The notes: a model not told the origin generated them from the letters alone. Counted from the stretch's first letter, positions 8,615 to 18,343 are shown. The stretch: DNA of 64,000 nt from Arthrobacter sp. SLBN-112 (GCF_030944625.1 NZ_JAUSXY010000001.1:1240001-1304000), one strand, 5' to 3'. Numbers and translations: made by a program.

Positions 8615-10555
8615 ATGACGCTTGCACCCACCCAAACCGCATCAGCCTTCCGCCTGGCCACGGCCCAGGAAATCCAGGACGTGCGCGCCATCCTGCAGTC
8701 GGAAGGCCACCTGGGCCCGCAGCACAGGATCGCCTACCTGGGCCTGCTGGATCCGGCCCGCGGCGCTGATACCGCGGCGGCGGACCGCCGCTTCCGGGTC
8801 TTCATCCACGATGTCTCCGGGGCGGCGCCGCGGGACGTCGTGGTCTCGGCCACCGGGCAGAAGGTGCTCTCCGCCGTCGAACTGGACACCGCAGTGACCG
8901 GCGAACTGCCGGTGCTCGAGGAGGAGTTCGAGGTGGTGGAAACGCTGCTGGCCACCGATGAACGGTGGCTCAAGGCGCTCGCTGACCGCGGACTCGCCGT
9001 CGAAAACGTCCGGGTAGCCCCGCTGTCCGCCGGTGTCTTCGAGTACCCGGAGGAGAAGGGCCGCCGGATCCTGCGCGGGCTGGCCTTCGTCCAGGAGTTC
9101 CCGGAGGACAGCGCCTGGGCGCACCCGGTGGACGGCCTGGTGGCATACGTGGATGTGGTCAGCAAGGAGGTCACCCAGGTCATCGACCTCGGCGCCATGC
9201 CCATCCCGGCCGAACACGGCAACTACACGGACCCGGAACTGACCGGCCCGCTCCGCACCACCCAGAAACCGATCAGCATCACCCAGCCCGAGGGCCCCAG
9301 CTTCACCGTCACCGCCGGCAACCACGTCGAATGGGAAAAATGGAGCGTCGACGTGGGCTTCGACGTCCGCGAGGGCGTGGTCCTGCACAACCTCGCCTTC
9401 CAGGACGGCGACCGGAAGCGGCCCATCATCAACCGGGCCTCCATTGCCGAGATGGTGGTCCCGTACGGTGACCCGTCACCCGTCCGTTCGTGGCAGAACT
9501 ACTTCGACACGGGCGAATACCTGGTGGGCCAGTACGCCAACTCCCTGGAACTCGGCTGCGACTGCCTGGGCGAGATCACCTACCTCAGCCCGGTCATCAG
9601 CGACGCGTTCGGCAACCCGCGGGAGATCCGCAACGGCATCTGCATGCACGAGGAAGACTGGAGCATCCTCTCCAAGCACTCCGACCTGTGGAGCGGCGTC
9701 ACCTACACCCGCCGCAACCGCCGGCTGGTGATCTCTTTCTTCACCACCATCGGCAATTACGATTACGGCTTTTACTGGTACCTCTACCTGGACGGCACTA
9801 TCGAATTCGAGGCCAAAGCCACCGGCATCGTCTTCACCTCGGCGTTCCCGGAGGGCGGCTCGGACAACATCTCCCAGCTGGCCCCGGGCCTGGGCGCCCC
9901 GTTCCACCAGCACCTCTTCAGTGCCCGGCTGGACATGGCGATTGACGGATTCACCAACCGCGTGGAGGAGGAGGATGTGGTCCGGCAGGCCATGGGCCCG
10001 GGTAATGAGCGCGGCAACGCCTTCTCCCGCAAGCGCACCGTTCTGGCGCGCGAATCCGAGGCCGTCCGCGAGGCCGACGCCCGTTCCGGCCGCACCTGGA
10101 TCATTTCCAACCCGGACTCACGCAACCGGCTGGGCGAGCCGGTGGGCTATAAGCTCCACTCCCACAACCAGCCCACGCTGCTGGCGGATCCGGACTCTTC
10201 AATCGCCCGCCGGGCCGCGTTCGCCACCAAGGATCTGTGGGTCACCCGGTACGCCGAGGACGAGAAGTACCCCACGGGCGACTTCGTGAACCAGCATGCC
10301 GGGGGAGCCGGGCTGCCCGCCTACGTGGCACAGGACCGCGACCTCGACGGCCAGGACATCGTCGTGTGGCATACGTTTGGCCTGACCCACTTCCCCCGCA
10401 TGGAGGACTGGCCCATCATGCCCGTGGACACCGTGGGCTTCAAGCTGCGGCCCGAGGGCTTCTTCGACCGCAGTCCCGTCCTGGACGTCCCCGCCAACCC
10501 GAACCAGCAGGCCGATTCCTGCCATAGCGAAGGCGGCAGCGGTGGCTGCCACTAG
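8615..10555 (+). CDS. Copper-containing primary amine oxidase (phenylethylamine oxidase type)
   Basis: A 646-residue copper/topaquinone amine oxidase that converts primary aromatic amines such as phenylethylamine or tyramine to aldehyde, ammonia and hydrogen peroxide. Tyr382 in [12 protein letters not shown] is the topaquinone precursor. Asp298 is the catalytic base, and His431, His433 (HQH) and His592 bind copper; I checked these codons at 9758, 9506, 9905, 9911 and 10388. Numbering and long stretches match the A. globiformis phenylethylamine oxidase as I remember it. There is no signal peptide, so it is cytoplasmic. The last bases overlap a small membrane protein gene. It is probably controlled by the divergent TetR protein. 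Confidence 0.97.
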   Translation: MTLAPTQTASAFRLATAQEIQDVRAILQSEGHLGPQHRIAYLGLLDPARGADTAAADRRFRVFIHDVSGAAPRDVVVSATGQKVLSAVELDTAVTGELPVLEEEFEVVETLLATDERWLKALADRGLAVENVRVAPLSAGVFEYPEEKGRRILRGLAFVQEFPEDSAWAHPVDGLVAYVDVVSKEVTQVIDLGAMPIPAEHGNYTDPELTGPLRTTQKPISITQPEGPSFTVTAGNHVEWEKWSVDVGFDVREGVVLHNLAFQDGDRKRPIINRASIAEMVVPYGDPSPVRSWQNYFDTGEYLVGQYANSLELGCDCLGEITYLSPVISDAFGNPREIRNGICMHEEDWSILSKHSDLWSGVTYTRRNRRLVISFFTTIGNYDYGFYWYLYLDGTIEFEAKATGIVFTSAFPEGGSDNISQLAPGLGAPFHQHLFSARLDMAIDGFTNRVEEEDVVRQAMGPGNERGNAFSRKRTVLARESEAVREADARSGRTWIISNPDSRNRLGEPVGYKLHSHNQPTLLADPDSSIARRAAFATKDLWVTRYAEDEKYPTGDFVNQHAGGAGLPAYVAQDRDLDGQDIVVWHTFGLTHFPRMEDWPIMPVDTVGFKLRPEGFFDRSPVLDVPANPNQQADSCHSEGGSGGCH

Positions 10556-11024
10556 CGTGGCCCCTGCGCCGGCAGGAAACAGGGCAGCAGCAGGAAGGAC
10601 GACGACGGCGGTCCGGGCCCGTGCCGGCGGTCCGGTTTTTCATGCGCGGCTCGCTGCCGTGGTCACCGCCGTTTCCTGCGCAACACACCTGTGGCTCGCC
10701 GCCACGGGCAACCATGGTGCCTGGCTCAGTGCCCTGATGCTGGTCCTTGCCGCGGTGTGCGTTCCCTGTGCTGTCCACATCTGGCGGCACAGCGGGGTGG
10801 CCGCGCTCCACCAGGTCACCGTCGCCGCCGTGGCAATGGCAGCCGTCCACGCGGCCCTCCTGCTCGGCGGCGGCGGTGCCGGCCACGCCCACACCGGAGG
10901 GCCGCCGTCGTCCGCTGCCCATGCGGACGGTGCCGGCGGGCTGCTGCTGGTCATTGCACTGGAACTGGCGACGGCACTCCTGGCCGCCACGCTGGTGGCT
11001 CGGCTGAGGCGGCGGTGTGCGTAG
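10542..11024 (+). CDS. Small His-containing membrane protein coupled to the amine oxidase
   Basis: A 160-residue protein starting at GTG 10542, inside the last codons of the amine oxidase gene. It has about four hydrophobic segments and a His/Gly-rich loop ([14 protein letters not shown], then AAHADG) at about residues 106-130. I do not recognise a family. The overlap implies translational coupling. The histidines could bind copper for the oxidase, but this is a guess. Confidence 0.65.
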   Translation: MAATSVAPAPAGNRAAAGRTTTAVRARAGGPVFHARLAAVVTAVSCATHLWLAATGNHGAWLSALMLVLAAVCVPCAVHIWRHSGVAALHQVTVAAVAMAAVHAALLLGGGGAGHAHTGGPPSSAAHADGAGGLLLVIALELATALLAATLVARLRRRCA

Positions 11025-11030
11025 CCTGCC

Positions 11031-12017
11031 TTAGTCCTTGGAGACGCCCAAGGGGCGCGCGACGTGAAGCCGGCCGTGGTCAACAAGCCATTTTACGGAT
11101 TCGAAGATGGCCTGCTCAGGTTGGTACCGCGGTGCATAGCCCAGCACGGACGCGGCCTTGTCGATGCTGAAGCACTGGCTGCGGTAGAGGTGGCCCCAGC
11201 TCGACTCCGCATAGTCCCGTGAGGTGTCTTCACGGAACCGCTCCCAGCTGACCGTTTCCAGCACGGCAGCGTGCCCGAACCAGGCAGCCGCGATGTCCGC
11301 GTAGCCGCGCACGGTCAGCGCCGTGGGAGCGACGATGTTGAAGTCCTCTCCGGCGGCCGCTTCGCGCTGTGCGAGGGCTTTCTCGAAAGCCTGGGCAACA
11401 TCGTCGGCATGCACGTGGTGCATCAGTTCCGCGCCGCTGCCGGGAACCCGGAGGGGCTGGCCTGCGGAGATGGTCTGCCAGATGCCGGGGTCCAGGTTTC
11501 CCACCGGACCGATGGGATGCCAACCTGGTCCTACGATATGGCCCGGGTGCAGGGACGTGGTCGCCAGGCCGCCCCGGGCCGTCTCTTCCCGCAGCATCAC
11601 GGCGATCCGGTTCTTTTCGACGCCGTACTCGCCAAAGGGCTCAGCGGCAGAATCCGAGCCTTCCCTGATCGGCAGCTTCAGGCTTTGGCCATAACGCCAC
11701 ACGGAACCGCAATGCAGCAGATGCCCCACCTCACCTCGCAACCGGTCCACCAGCGCCGCAGCCGAATCGAGGGTGAAGCAGACCAGGTCCACCACCGCTT
11801 CCGGCTTCAGCCCGGCCACCCGGTCCCCGAACGTCCCGTCCCGGTCCTCCTGCTGACGGTCCGCTGCGACCTGGTGTACATGCTCCCATTCCGGTGAGGC
11901 GGTGTAGGGCTTGCTGGCGCCGCGGCTGATGTTGGTGACCTCGTGGCCGGCGCGGACCAGCCGGGGGACCAGGAACGAACCGATGTGGCCGCTGCCGCCG
12001 ATGACGGTGACTCTCAT
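11031..12017 (-). CDS. NAD(P)-dependent epimerase/reductase (extended SDR-like)
   Basis: A 328-residue protein with an N-terminal Rossmann motif GGSGHIGSF at residues 7-15 and the family layout of NAD-dependent epimerase/dehydratase proteins (VVDLVCF, LLHCGSVWRYG, FGEYGVEKNRI, TSLHPGHIVGPGW). The usual YxxxK is present as YGVEK. The substrate is unknown; such proteins often act on sugars or nucleotide sugars. It is convergent with the small membrane protein gene and preceded by a hairpin and the cupin gene on the same strand. Confidence 0.82.
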   Translation of the reverse strand: MRVTVIGGSGHIGSFLVPRLVRAGHEVTNISRGASKPYTASPEWEHVHQVAADRQQEDRDGTFGDRVAGLKPEAVVDLVCFTLDSAAALVDRLRGEVGHLLHCGSVWRYGQSLKLPIREGSDSAAEPFGEYGVEKNRIAVMLREETARGGLATTSLHPGHIVGPGWHPIGPVGNLDPGIWQTISAGQPLRVPGSGAELMHHVHADDVAQAFEKALAQREAAAGEDFNIVAPTALTVRGYADIAAAWFGHAAVLETVSWERFREDTSRDYAESSWGHLYRSQCFSIDKAASVLGYAPRYQPEQAIFESVKWLVDHGRLHVARPLGVSKD

Positions 12018-12064
12018 TGCTCTCCGATCGTTGTGTTCCCCTCAACCGTAAGGGTCGCGGCAGC

Positions 12065-12098
12065 AGGAAAGGGAGGGCCCTGCGGACCTCCCTTTCCT
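12065..12098 (-). terminator. Hairpin between cupin and epimerase genes
   Basis: AGGAAAGGGAGG (12065-12076) and its exact inverse CCTCCCTTTCCT (12087-12098) form a 12-bp stem with a 10-nt loop. It follows the cupin stop and precedes the epimerase start on the minus strand. It lacks a T-tract, so termination efficiency is uncertain. Confidence 0.5.
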
Positions 12099-12122
12099 GG
12101 TTATTCGCGCTGAACCCCAAGG

Positions 12123-12497
12123 TCAGGCGGGCTTCGCGTACTCCGCGGCACTTATGACCTCGTAGCCAACGAACTCTTCATCGTTTTCCACCCAGGCGTC
12201 GTGGCCGGCGGGAATTGAGTAGGCGTCACCGGCGTGGATGGTGGTGCGGGTACCGTCGTCCAGCTGCACGGTCAGGGTCCCGGCGGTGCAGAAGCCAAGG
12301 TGGTTGTTCTGGCAGCTGTCCGTGTGGACCACGGTTTTAACCGTCTCGGACCAGCGCCAGCCGGGCTCGAAGGTGAACCGGCCCAGGGTGGCGCCGCCAA
12401 TACTGACCACGTCCACCTGGGTCTTGGGCGGACGGCGCTTCTCGTCGGCGTCGTTAAAGGACTTGGTTTCAAGGTCCTTAACCGTTACTGCAGGCAT
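12123..12497 (-). CDS. Cupin-domain protein
   Basis: A 124-residue single-domain cupin. The two cupin motifs are visible around GWRWSETVKTVVHTDSCQNN and HAGDAYSIPAGHDAWVENDE, which supply metal-binding His/Glu positions in this fold. Its activity is unknown. GAGGAGCC lies upstream of the ATG at 12497. It may share a sugar or acid pathway with the SDR protein downstream and ThuA upstream. Confidence 0.8.
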   Translation of the reverse strand: MPAVTVKDLETKSFNDADEKRRPPKTQVDVVSIGGATLGRFTFEPGWRWSETVKTVVHTDSCQNNHLGFCTAGTLTVQLDDGTRTTIHAGDAYSIPAGHDAWVENDEEFVGYEVISAAEYAKPA

Positions 12498-12615
12498 TTC
12501 TGGCTCCTCGAAAGGGAGTGGTTATGAAATTCACCCACGGGCGCTGAGCCGCTCAGGGAAAGACGGTCCAGCGGGGCGGGTAGTGCCCGTCCAGAACCCG
12601 CCGGACCTTTGCGTC

Positions 12616-12628
12616 GCAACGCTTTCAA
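12616..12628. promoter_or_regulatory. Weak LacI-type operator candidate upstream of the cupin gene
   Basis: GCAACGCTTTCAA (reverse TTGAAAGCGTTGC) resembles the TGnnAnCGnTnnCA operators of LacI-family proteins. It lies 119 bp upstream of the cupin start, in the 154-bp gap after thuA. The match is imperfect. Nothing else was seen in this gap. Confidence 0.25.
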
Positions 12629-12651
12629 TCTGCTCCCCCACGCAGGCGATG

Positions 12652-13410
12652 TCAATGCCGGCTGTCCTCCTCGAACCACGCCCTGCCGGGGTTGGTCACG
12701 GCAGGGGCTGAGCGGTCCAGCCCCGGCTGCGCCGCCCACTTCACGCCGTTGGCCAGCACCCGCTGGACCTGCGGATGGTGGTACACCGGGTACTCCTGGT
12801 CGCCGGGGCTGAAGTAGAAGATCCTGCCCTTGCCCCGGGTGAACGTGACCCCGGAACGGAACACCTCGCCGCCGGCGAAGGAACTGATGAAGATCAGGTC
12901 GTCAGGGTCCGGGATGTCGAACAGCTCGCCGTACATCTCCTGCTCGGGGATGACGATGGGGCTCTCCACGCCCTCCGCGATGGGATGTGACGGTTTGACC
13001 GTCCACACCAGCTCGCGCTGGCCGTCGTTCCGCCAGGCCAGGGAGCAGCTGGTGCCCAGCAGCCTGGTGAAGATCTTGGCGAAGTGCCCCGAGTGGAGCA
13101 CGATCAGTCCCATTCCGCCCAGCACGTGCCGGTGGACGCGTTCGACGACGGCGTCGCTCACCTCGTGGTGGGCGATGTGGCCCCACCAGAGCAGGACGTC
13201 CGTCTCCGCGAGCACCTCCTCGTCCAGGCCGTGTTCGTCATTGCTGGCGAGCACCGCCGTCGTAATGTCCGCGTCCGGATAGTGGGACCGGAGCCCTGCG
13301 GCGATGGCGCCGTGGATACCATCCGGGTAGATGTCGCCGATGTGGGACGGCTCGTTGTTGGCCTCGTGGACGCCCTCGTTCCACACCCGGATCCTCAGTT
13401 TGCCGTTCAT
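12652..13410 (-). CDS. ThuA-family protein (trehalose-utilisation type)
   Basis: A 252-residue protein of the ThuA family, a class I glutamine amidotransferase-like fold without the catalytic Cys. Features are [42 protein letters not shown] and [18 protein letters not shown]. ThuA/ThuB proteins act with Gfo/Idh/MocA oxidoreductases on disaccharides or 3-keto sugars, and such a gene is directly upstream, overlapping by one base (TAATG). It is probably cytoplasmic and under the LacI regulator at 14693-15691. Confidence 0.9.
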   Translation of the reverse strand: MNGKLRIRVWNEGVHEANNEPSHIGDIYPDGIHGAIAAGLRSHYPDADITTAVLASNDEHGLDEEVLAETDVLLWWGHIAHHEVSDAVVERVHRHVLGGMGLIVLHSGHFAKIFTRLLGTSCSLAWRNDGQRELVWTVKPSHPIAEGVESPIVIPEQEMYGELFDIPDPDDLIFISSFAGGEVFRSGVTFTRGKGRIFYFSPGDQEYPVYHHPQVQRVLANGVKWAAQPGLDRSAPAVTNPGRAWFEEDSRH

Positions 13411-14540
13411 TAGAGGCGAACCTCCCTCTGCTCAAGTGCTGACTGGTAGCACGCGTCGATGATCTGTGCCCGGTAGAGCGCCAGGGAGCCGTCATGCTCG
13501 GCCCAGGCCGCCCCGTCGCGGACTGCGATGACGAAATCTTCCACCACGGCATCGTGGGCGCGGCCGGGGAGGACAGGTGGCACGTAATCGGCGGATTCGC
13601 CGTCCTTGTCAGTGAACACCCGGAGCTGGCCCACGGGCGGGAACGGGGCGCCGTGCACCTTCAGTTCGGCGCCGCCGTCCGTGCCGTAGACCGTGAAGTC
13701 GAGGAGATCGTCCGTTTCCCGGTACGTTGCCCAGCCCGCCTCGATCAGCAGTGTTCCGCCGCCCTCAAGCCGGAGGAACGCTGAAGCGAAGTCTTCCACC
13801 TCGAAGGCGTGGCTCGTGGCCTGGGCCGAATACCGGCTTCCGCCGCCGCGTCCCTGCGGGCCCAGCTCCGAGTGGGTGGCGGCGGAGACGGCCACCACCT
13901 TCGGTTCGCCGAGCAGGTGCAGGGCGTAATCCAGCGCGTGGACGCCGATGTCCGCCAGCGGTCCGCCGCCGGCGAGCTCGGGGTTGGTGAACCAGCTGCC
14001 CAGCGTGGGAATGCCGGAGCGGCGGAGCCATGAGGCCTTGGCGTAGTAGGGGCGGCCCAGGCCGCCGTCGTCGATGACGTCCTTGAGGGCCTTGATGTCG
14101 CCGCGGCGGCGGTGGTTGAAGGCCACGTCCAGGACCCGTCCGGCCGTCCGTGCCGCGTCCACCATGGCCTGGCCCTCCACGGCGTTGCGGGCGATGGGCT
14201 TTTCGCTCAGCACATGGATTCCCCGTTCCAGGGCCGCGATGGCAATGGGGGCGTGCAGGAAGGTGGGTACCGCCACGCTGACGGCATCCAGGCCGCCATG
14301 GTCCAGCATGTCCTGCCAGTCGGCGAAGCCGTTGGGAATGGCGTATTCGGCTTGCAGGTCCTCGCGGAGTTCCTGCTCCATTCCTGCCAGCGAGACGATG
14401 CGGACACCGTCCAGTTCGCTGTAGGCCTTCAGGTGCTGCTGGCCGGCCCAGCCGATGCCAACGACGCCGACGCGGAGTTCCTTGGCTTGGGCTTTTCCTG
14501 GTGCCTGGGGCTGCTGGCCGGGGGACTGCTGGTTGTTCAA
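13410..14540 (-). CDS. Gfo/Idh/MocA-family sugar oxidoreductase
   Basis: A 376-residue NAD(P)-dependent oxidoreductase. The N-terminal Rossmann motif is [10 protein letters not shown], followed by [11 protein letters not shown] (the family EKP motif), and the C-terminal GFO_IDH_MocA domain contains [21 protein letters not shown] chose the TTG at 14540 because AAGGAAG lies 6 bp upstream; the longer frame to 14654 would translate through both LacI operators. It forms an operon with thuA, likely oxidising a sugar or inositol-like substrate. Confidence 0.88.
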   Translation of the reverse strand: MNNQQSPGQQPQAPGKAQAKELRVGVVGIGWAGQQHLKAYSELDGVRIVSLAGMEQELREDLQAEYAIPNGFADWQDMLDHGGLDAVSVAVPTFLHAPIAIAALERGIHVLSEKPIARNAVEGQAMVDAARTAGRVLDVAFNHRRRGDIKALKDVIDDGGLGRPYYAKASWLRRSGIPTLGSWFTNPELAGGGPLADIGVHALDYALHLLGEPKVVAVSAATHSELGPQGRGGGSRYSAQATSHAFEVEDFASAFLRLEGGGTLLIEAGWATYRETDDLLDFTVYGTDGGAELKVHGAPFPPVGQLRVFTDKDGESADYVPPVLPGRAHDAVVEDFVIAVRDGAAWAEHDGSLALYRAQIIDACYQSALEQREVRL

Positions 14541-14595
14541 GGGGTGCTTCCTTTTCGGTGCGGGGCGGGTGCGGGGCGGGTTGTGCGGCGAGTTG

Positions 14596-14609
14596 TGGAA
14601 TCGATTCCA
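14596..14609. promoter_or_regulatory. LacI-family operator, site 1
   Basis: TGGAATCGATTCCA, a perfect 14-bp palindrome with a central CG as in LacI/GalR operators. It lies 55 bp upstream of the oxidoreductase start and downstream of the proposed promoter. Its centre is 44 bp from site 2, about four helical turns. Confidence 0.85.
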
Positions 14610-14637
14610 AACCAATCGCGATGCGCATTGCCGGATG

Positions 14638-14655
14638 TTTGGAATCGATTCCAAA
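14638..14655. promoter_or_regulatory. LacI-family operator, site 2
   Basis: TTTGGAATCGATTCCAAA, a perfect 18-bp palindrome with the same core as site 1. It starts immediately after the proposed -10 box, the classic blocking position at the transcription start. It lies 37 bp beyond the lacI stop. Confidence 0.88.
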
Positions 14656-14685
14656 ATCTTGTCAGGAACAGCGCGGGGACGTCAA
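14656..14685 (-). promoter_or_regulatory. Candidate promoter of the oxidoreductase-thuA operon
   Basis: On the minus strand TTGACG (14685-14680) and CAAGAT (14661-14656) are 18 bp apart. The -35 is good and the -10 is weak (A, A and T conserved). Operator site 2 begins at the next base. Confidence 0.5.
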
Positions 14686-14692
14686 CCCCCTG

Positions 14693-15691
14693 TCAGTTCT
14701 TCGTGGAGTCCCGGATGACGAGCTCGTGCGGGAGGAACATCCGGCCGCGGCGGTGCGGCTCCGGCTCCGTCATCCGTTCCAGGAGTGCCCCGAACGCAAC
14801 GCGGCCCATCTCGTAGGCGGGCTGCCTGATGGTGGTCAGTTCCGGGACGCACATCTCGGCTTGGATGGAATCGTCGAAGCCGGCAACGGCCAGGTCCTCC
14901 GGGATCCGGAGGCCGGCGTCGGTAATTTCGCGGACGCAGCCGGCCGCCACCGTGTCGCTGCCGCAGAACACGGCGTCGGGGAGCTGGTCCGCGGCGAGGA
15001 GTTCGCGGGTGAGCTGCCGGCCGGCGTGGAAGTCGAAATCACCGGCGGCGAACAGGCTCTGCGCCGCGTCCAGGCCTGCCTCGGACAAGGCTTCGCGGAA
15101 CCCTTGTTCGCGCAGCCGCCCGGACCGTGCCGCCCGGTTGCCGATCATGGCAAGCCGCCGGGCGCCAGTCCCGATGAGGTGCCGCGTGATCTCGCAGGCG
15201 GCCTGCCGGTCGTCAATCGAGACGCCGAAGGCGGCTTCCGACTCCGCTATTTCACACAACTGGACAACACTCAGCTGGTTGGCGAGGGCTTCCACATCGT
15301 CGTCCGGCATGGTGGGCGAAAACAGGATCAACCCGTCCACGGATCCGTTCCGGAGCATGTCCACCAGCTGCTGCTCGCGTTCCAGGCTCCCGGCGGTGGG
15401 GGCAATCAGGCTGACATAGCCGGACAGTGCCGCGGCGTCCCCCACCCCTCGGAAGGCTTCACTGATGACCGGGGACTCAAGGTTCTTGGACAGGGCCAGG
15501 ATGCGCATGGTCCGGTCGCGGCGCAAGTCCCGGGCGGAGGCGAGGGGCCGGTAGTTGAGGTCCCGGATCGCCCCGGCCACTTTTTCCCTGCTCGAGGCGC
15601 TCACCGCAGGACTTCCGTTGAGTACGCGGGAGACCGTGCCCACGGATACCCCCGCCGTTTTGGCGACGTCCTGCACGGTCGCTCGAGCCAT
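14693..15691 (-). CDS. LacI-family transcriptional repressor
   Basis: A 332-residue LacI/GalR repressor. The N-terminus ATVQDVAKTAGVSVGTVSRV is the DNA-binding helix-turn-helix, followed by the hinge helix (LNYRPLASARDLR) and a periplasmic-binding-protein-like effector domain ending with PDAVFCGSDTVAAGCV and LAVAGFDDS. It lies upstream of the oxidoreductase-thuA operon on the same strand, with two operators in the gap, so local control is likely. The effector is unknown. Confidence 0.93.
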   Translation of the reverse strand: MARATVQDVAKTAGVSVGTVSRVLNGSPAVSASSREKVAGAIRDLNYRPLASARDLRRDRTMRILALSKNLESPVISEAFRGVGDAAALSGYVSLIAPTAGSLEREQQLVDMLRNGSVDGLILFSPTMPDDDVEALANQLSVVQLCEIAESEAAFGVSIDDRQAACEITRHLIGTGARRLAMIGNRAARSGRLREQGFREALSEAGLDAAQSLFAAGDFDFHAGRQLTRELLAADQLPDAVFCGSDTVAAGCVREITDAGLRIPEDLAVAGFDDSIQAEMCVPELTTIRQPAYEMGRVAFGALLERMTEPEPHRRGRMFLPHELVIRDSTKN

Positions 15692-15908
15692 TCCGATATG
15701 TCCTTCCGCGGGCCGGGCCCTGCAGTGTTCCGGTGTTTTTTCAGCTTAGCCGCCACCGCGCCGGGGCCAGGCTGTTGCAGGTGGCGTCACGCGGAGCATC
15801 GTTTCGTCCCGCCGTGGCGCCGTGGCCCGCGCAAACCCGGCCCTCCGCCGTCGGGCGTCCCTCCAAAAGATGCCTGGCGTGACACTGGCCGGACAAAGCG
15901 CGGGGCCC

Positions 15909-15963
15909 GAAACGTGCATTTAACATTCCCGTCCGACGCGCGAAACGTCTGTTTGGCTAATCT
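15909..15963 (+). promoter_or_regulatory. Promoter region of the glutamine synthetase-like operon; GlnR-like box series
   Basis: GAAAC (15909), TTAAC (15920), GTCCG (15931) and GAAAC (15942) are spaced every 11 bp, i.e. five-base boxes with 6-bp gaps, reminiscent of actinobacterial GlnR sites (gTnAC-n6-GaAAC). The two middle boxes match poorly. A good -10, TAATCT, follows at 15958-15963 without a recognisable -35, as expected for an activated promoter. The rest of 15692-16015 shows no gene. Confidence 0.35.
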
Positions 15964-16015
15964 GGTGCAACAAGGTTTACTCTTAGCTAACACCGACCCG
16001 GACAGGAATGTTTCG

Positions 16016-17410
16016 ATGACCAGTGTCGCAACCCCTGCTGTAACCCCCGCACCCGCAAGCGCCCCGGCGGCCCGTGCAGATACCGCCGGGATTTCCCTTA
16101 AGGACATCGCCCGCGCCCATGATGTCCGTTTCCTGTTGGCCACTTTCGTGGACATGACCGGCAAACCCTGCGCCAAGCTGGTCCCCGTGGAAGCCGCCGA
16201 CGAACTTGAGAGCGGCGCCATGGGCTTCGCCGGCTACGCTGCGGGCCTCATCGGCCAAAAGCCGCAGGACCCGGACCTGATCGCCGTCCCGGACCTCGCA
16301 TCCTTCACCCCGGTGCCCTTCATCAAGGAGGGCCTGGCCATCATCCACTGCGATCCCCACGTTGACGGCAAGCCGTGGCCCTACGCGCCGCGCGTCATCC
16401 TCAAGAACGCCCTGGCCCGCCTGGCGGACCAAGGCATGCAGGCCAAGGTGGGTGCGGAGGTGGAATACTTCCTGGTCACCAGGAACGACGACGGGACGCT
16501 GGCCACCGCCGACACCCGCGACGATTCGCCCCGCCCCTGCTACGACGCCCGGGGCGTGACCCGAATGTACGACCACCTCACCTCCATCAGCGCGGCGATG
16601 AACTCACTGGGCTGGGGCAACTACGCCAACGACCACGAGGACGCCGCAGGCCAGTTCGAGCAGAACTTCAATTATGCGGACGCTCTTACCACCGCAGACC
16701 GCGTCATCTCGCTCCGCTACATCCTGAACATCCTCGCCGAACAGCGGGGCATGACCGCCACCTTCATGCCCAAACCGTTCACGGACCGCACCGGCACCGG
16801 GCTGCACTTCCACCTCTCGCTGTGGTCCGGCGGCGAAGCACTGTTCCCCGGCACGGCAGCGGGTGACGACGGCCGCGGGCTCGGGTTGTCCGGCTTGGCC
16901 TACGCCTTTATTGGCGGCATCCTGGACCACGCCCCTGCCCTGCAGGCCTTCCTCGCCCCCACCGTGAATTCCTACAAGCGCAGCGGTGCCACCACCAGCT
17001 CCTCCGGCGCCACTTGGTCGCCACGGAAGGCTTCCTTCGGTGGGAACGACCGCACGCACATGATCCGCGTCCCGGACAACAGACGGATCGAACTGCGCTC
17101 CGGCGACGGCTCCGCAAACCCCTACCTGGCCATCGCCACCGCCCTCGCGGCAGGCCTGGACGGGGTGGCGAAATCAACCGACCCCGGCACGCCGTCCGGT
17201 CCCGGCGAGTCCAAACCGGACGCCCACTTCCTGCCGGCCACCCTGCTGCACGCCGTCGAGGCACTCCGCAAGGACCCGGTGATCCTGGCCGGCCTCAGCG
17301 GCGACGCGGAAATCGGCATGTACTACGCCGACGCCAAGGAAGAAGAATTCCTCAGCTGGCACAACCAGGTCAGCGACTGGGAAATCCGGACCTACCTCAC
17401 ATCCATCTGA
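16016..17410 (+). CDS. glnT: Type III glutamine synthetase-like ligase (GlnT / gamma-glutamylmethylamide synthetase type)
   Basis: A 464-residue member of the glutamine synthetase superfamily. It has the ATP/metal motifs GAEVEYFLV, KPFTDRTGTGLHFHLSLW, a SYKRSG loop and NDRTHMIRVPDNRRIELRSG. Housekeeping GlnA would be encoded elsewhere. Next to glxBCD, members of this group are annotated GlnT or GmaS, the latter making gamma-glutamylmethylamide from methylamine, glutamate and ATP. Sequence alone does not decide between ammonia and methylamine. AGGA lies about 10 bp upstream of the ATG. It is the first gene of an operon that runs to at least 22885. Confidence 0.85.
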   Translation: MTSVATPAVTPAPASAPAARADTAGISLKDIARAHDVRFLLATFVDMTGKPCAKLVPVEAADELESGAMGFAGYAAGLIGQKPQDPDLIAVPDLASFTPVPFIKEGLAIIHCDPHVDGKPWPYAPRVILKNALARLADQGMQAKVGAEVEYFLVTRNDDGTLATADTRDDSPRPCYDARGVTRMYDHLTSISAAMNSLGWGNYANDHEDAAGQFEQNFNYADALTTADRVISLRYILNILAEQRGMTATFMPKPFTDRTGTGLHFHLSLWSGGEALFPGTAAGDDGRGLGLSGLAYAFIGGILDHAPALQAFLAPTVNSYKRSGATTSSSGATWSPRKASFGGNDRTHMIRVPDNRRIELRSGDGSANPYLAIATALAAGLDGVAKSTDPGTPSGPGESKPDAHFLPATLLHAVEALRKDPVILAGLSGDAEIGMYYADAKEEEFLSWHNQVSDWEIRTYLTSI

Positions 17411-17434
17411 TCCCTACTTCGTAAAGGACTTTCC

Positions 17435-18343
17435 ATGTGCGGAATCGCCGCGCTGCAGCTGCGCAATCCCTCGCTGCACCCCCAAATGGGCGCCCTGCTG
17501 TCCTCGATGCTGTGCCAGATCGTTGACCGCGGCCCGGACTCCGCCGGACTCGCCGTCTACAACACTCCCGGCCTGGTTTCCCCTGGCACGTCCACGCTGA
17601 GCCTCCTCGGCAAGGACCAGGGGAGGACGACGACGGCCATCACCTCCGGCCTGGCGGCCATGCTCCCTGCCGACGCGGGAGCAACGGTCAAGGTGGTGGG
17701 CGACACCACCTTGGTGAGCGCCGCCGTCGGAACAGATCTTCTGGTGAAGGCGGTCAGCGAAACCCTTCCGGGTTCCACCATCATCGGCCGGGGCGAGCAC
17801 GTGGCCGTCATGAAAAGCGTGGGCCATCCGATGCAGATCGCCGCCGAACACGGGCTCGAAGCCATGGCCGGCAGCCAGGGCCTGTCCCACACCCGGATGG
17901 CCACCGAATCCGCCGTCACTGCCGGCGGCTCGCACCCCTTCTCCGTGGCCGACGACCTCTGCCTGGTGCACAACGGCTCCTTCTCCAACCACGCCACGGT
18001 CCGGCGGAGCCTGAAGCGCGAGGGCGTGGTGTTCGACTCCGAGAATGACACCGAAGTGGGTGCCCGCTACGTCGCCTCCCGGCTCACGCAGGGTGACACC
18101 CTCGAGGAAGCCCTGGTGAACCTGGGCAACGTCCTGGACGGGTTTTACACCCTGGTGGTCACCACCGCGGACAGCATGGCCGTGGTCCGCGACCCCATCG
18201 CCTGCAAGCCGGCCATCATCGCCGAAACCGACGACTACGTGGCCATGGCCTCCGAATACCGCGCCCTGGCCGCCCTCCCCGGCATCGACAACGCGCGCAT
18301 CTTTGAACCGGAACCCGGAAAGGTCTACACATGGTCACTCTGA
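17435..18343 (+). CDS. glxB: Class II glutamine amidotransferase, GlxB / N-methylglutamate synthase subunit A type
   Basis: A 302-residue protein with the class II amidotransferase N-terminus MCGIAALQL, where Cys2 becomes the nucleophile, then QIVDRGPDSAGLAVY and GGSHPFSVADDLCLVHNGS. It corresponds to the N-terminal domain of glutamate synthase split off as a separate subunit. In methylamine users the homologue MgsA works with MgsB and MgsC to form N-methyl-L-glutamate. It overlaps glxC by 13 bp. Confidence 0.9.
   Translation: MCGIAALQLRNPSLHPQMGALLSSMLCQIVDRGPDSAGLAVYNTPGLVSPGTSTLSLLGKDQGRTTTAITSGLAAMLPADAGATVKVVGDTTLVSAAVGTDLLVKAVSETLPGSTIIGRGEHVAVMKSVGHPMQIAAEHGLEAMAGSQGLSHTRMATESAVTAGGSHPFSVADDLCLVHNGSFSNHATVRRSLKREGVVFDSENDTEVGARYVASRLTQGDTLEEALVNLGNVLDGFYTLVVTTADSMAVVRDPIACKPAIIAETDDYVAMASEYRALAALPGIDNARIFEPEPGKVYTWSL

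Noticed and set aside
14501..17410. A 969-residue open frame that includes glnT.
   Set aside because: Its first 505 codons run antisense to the lacI gene and through the promoter region; glutamine synthetase homology begins at ATG 16016.
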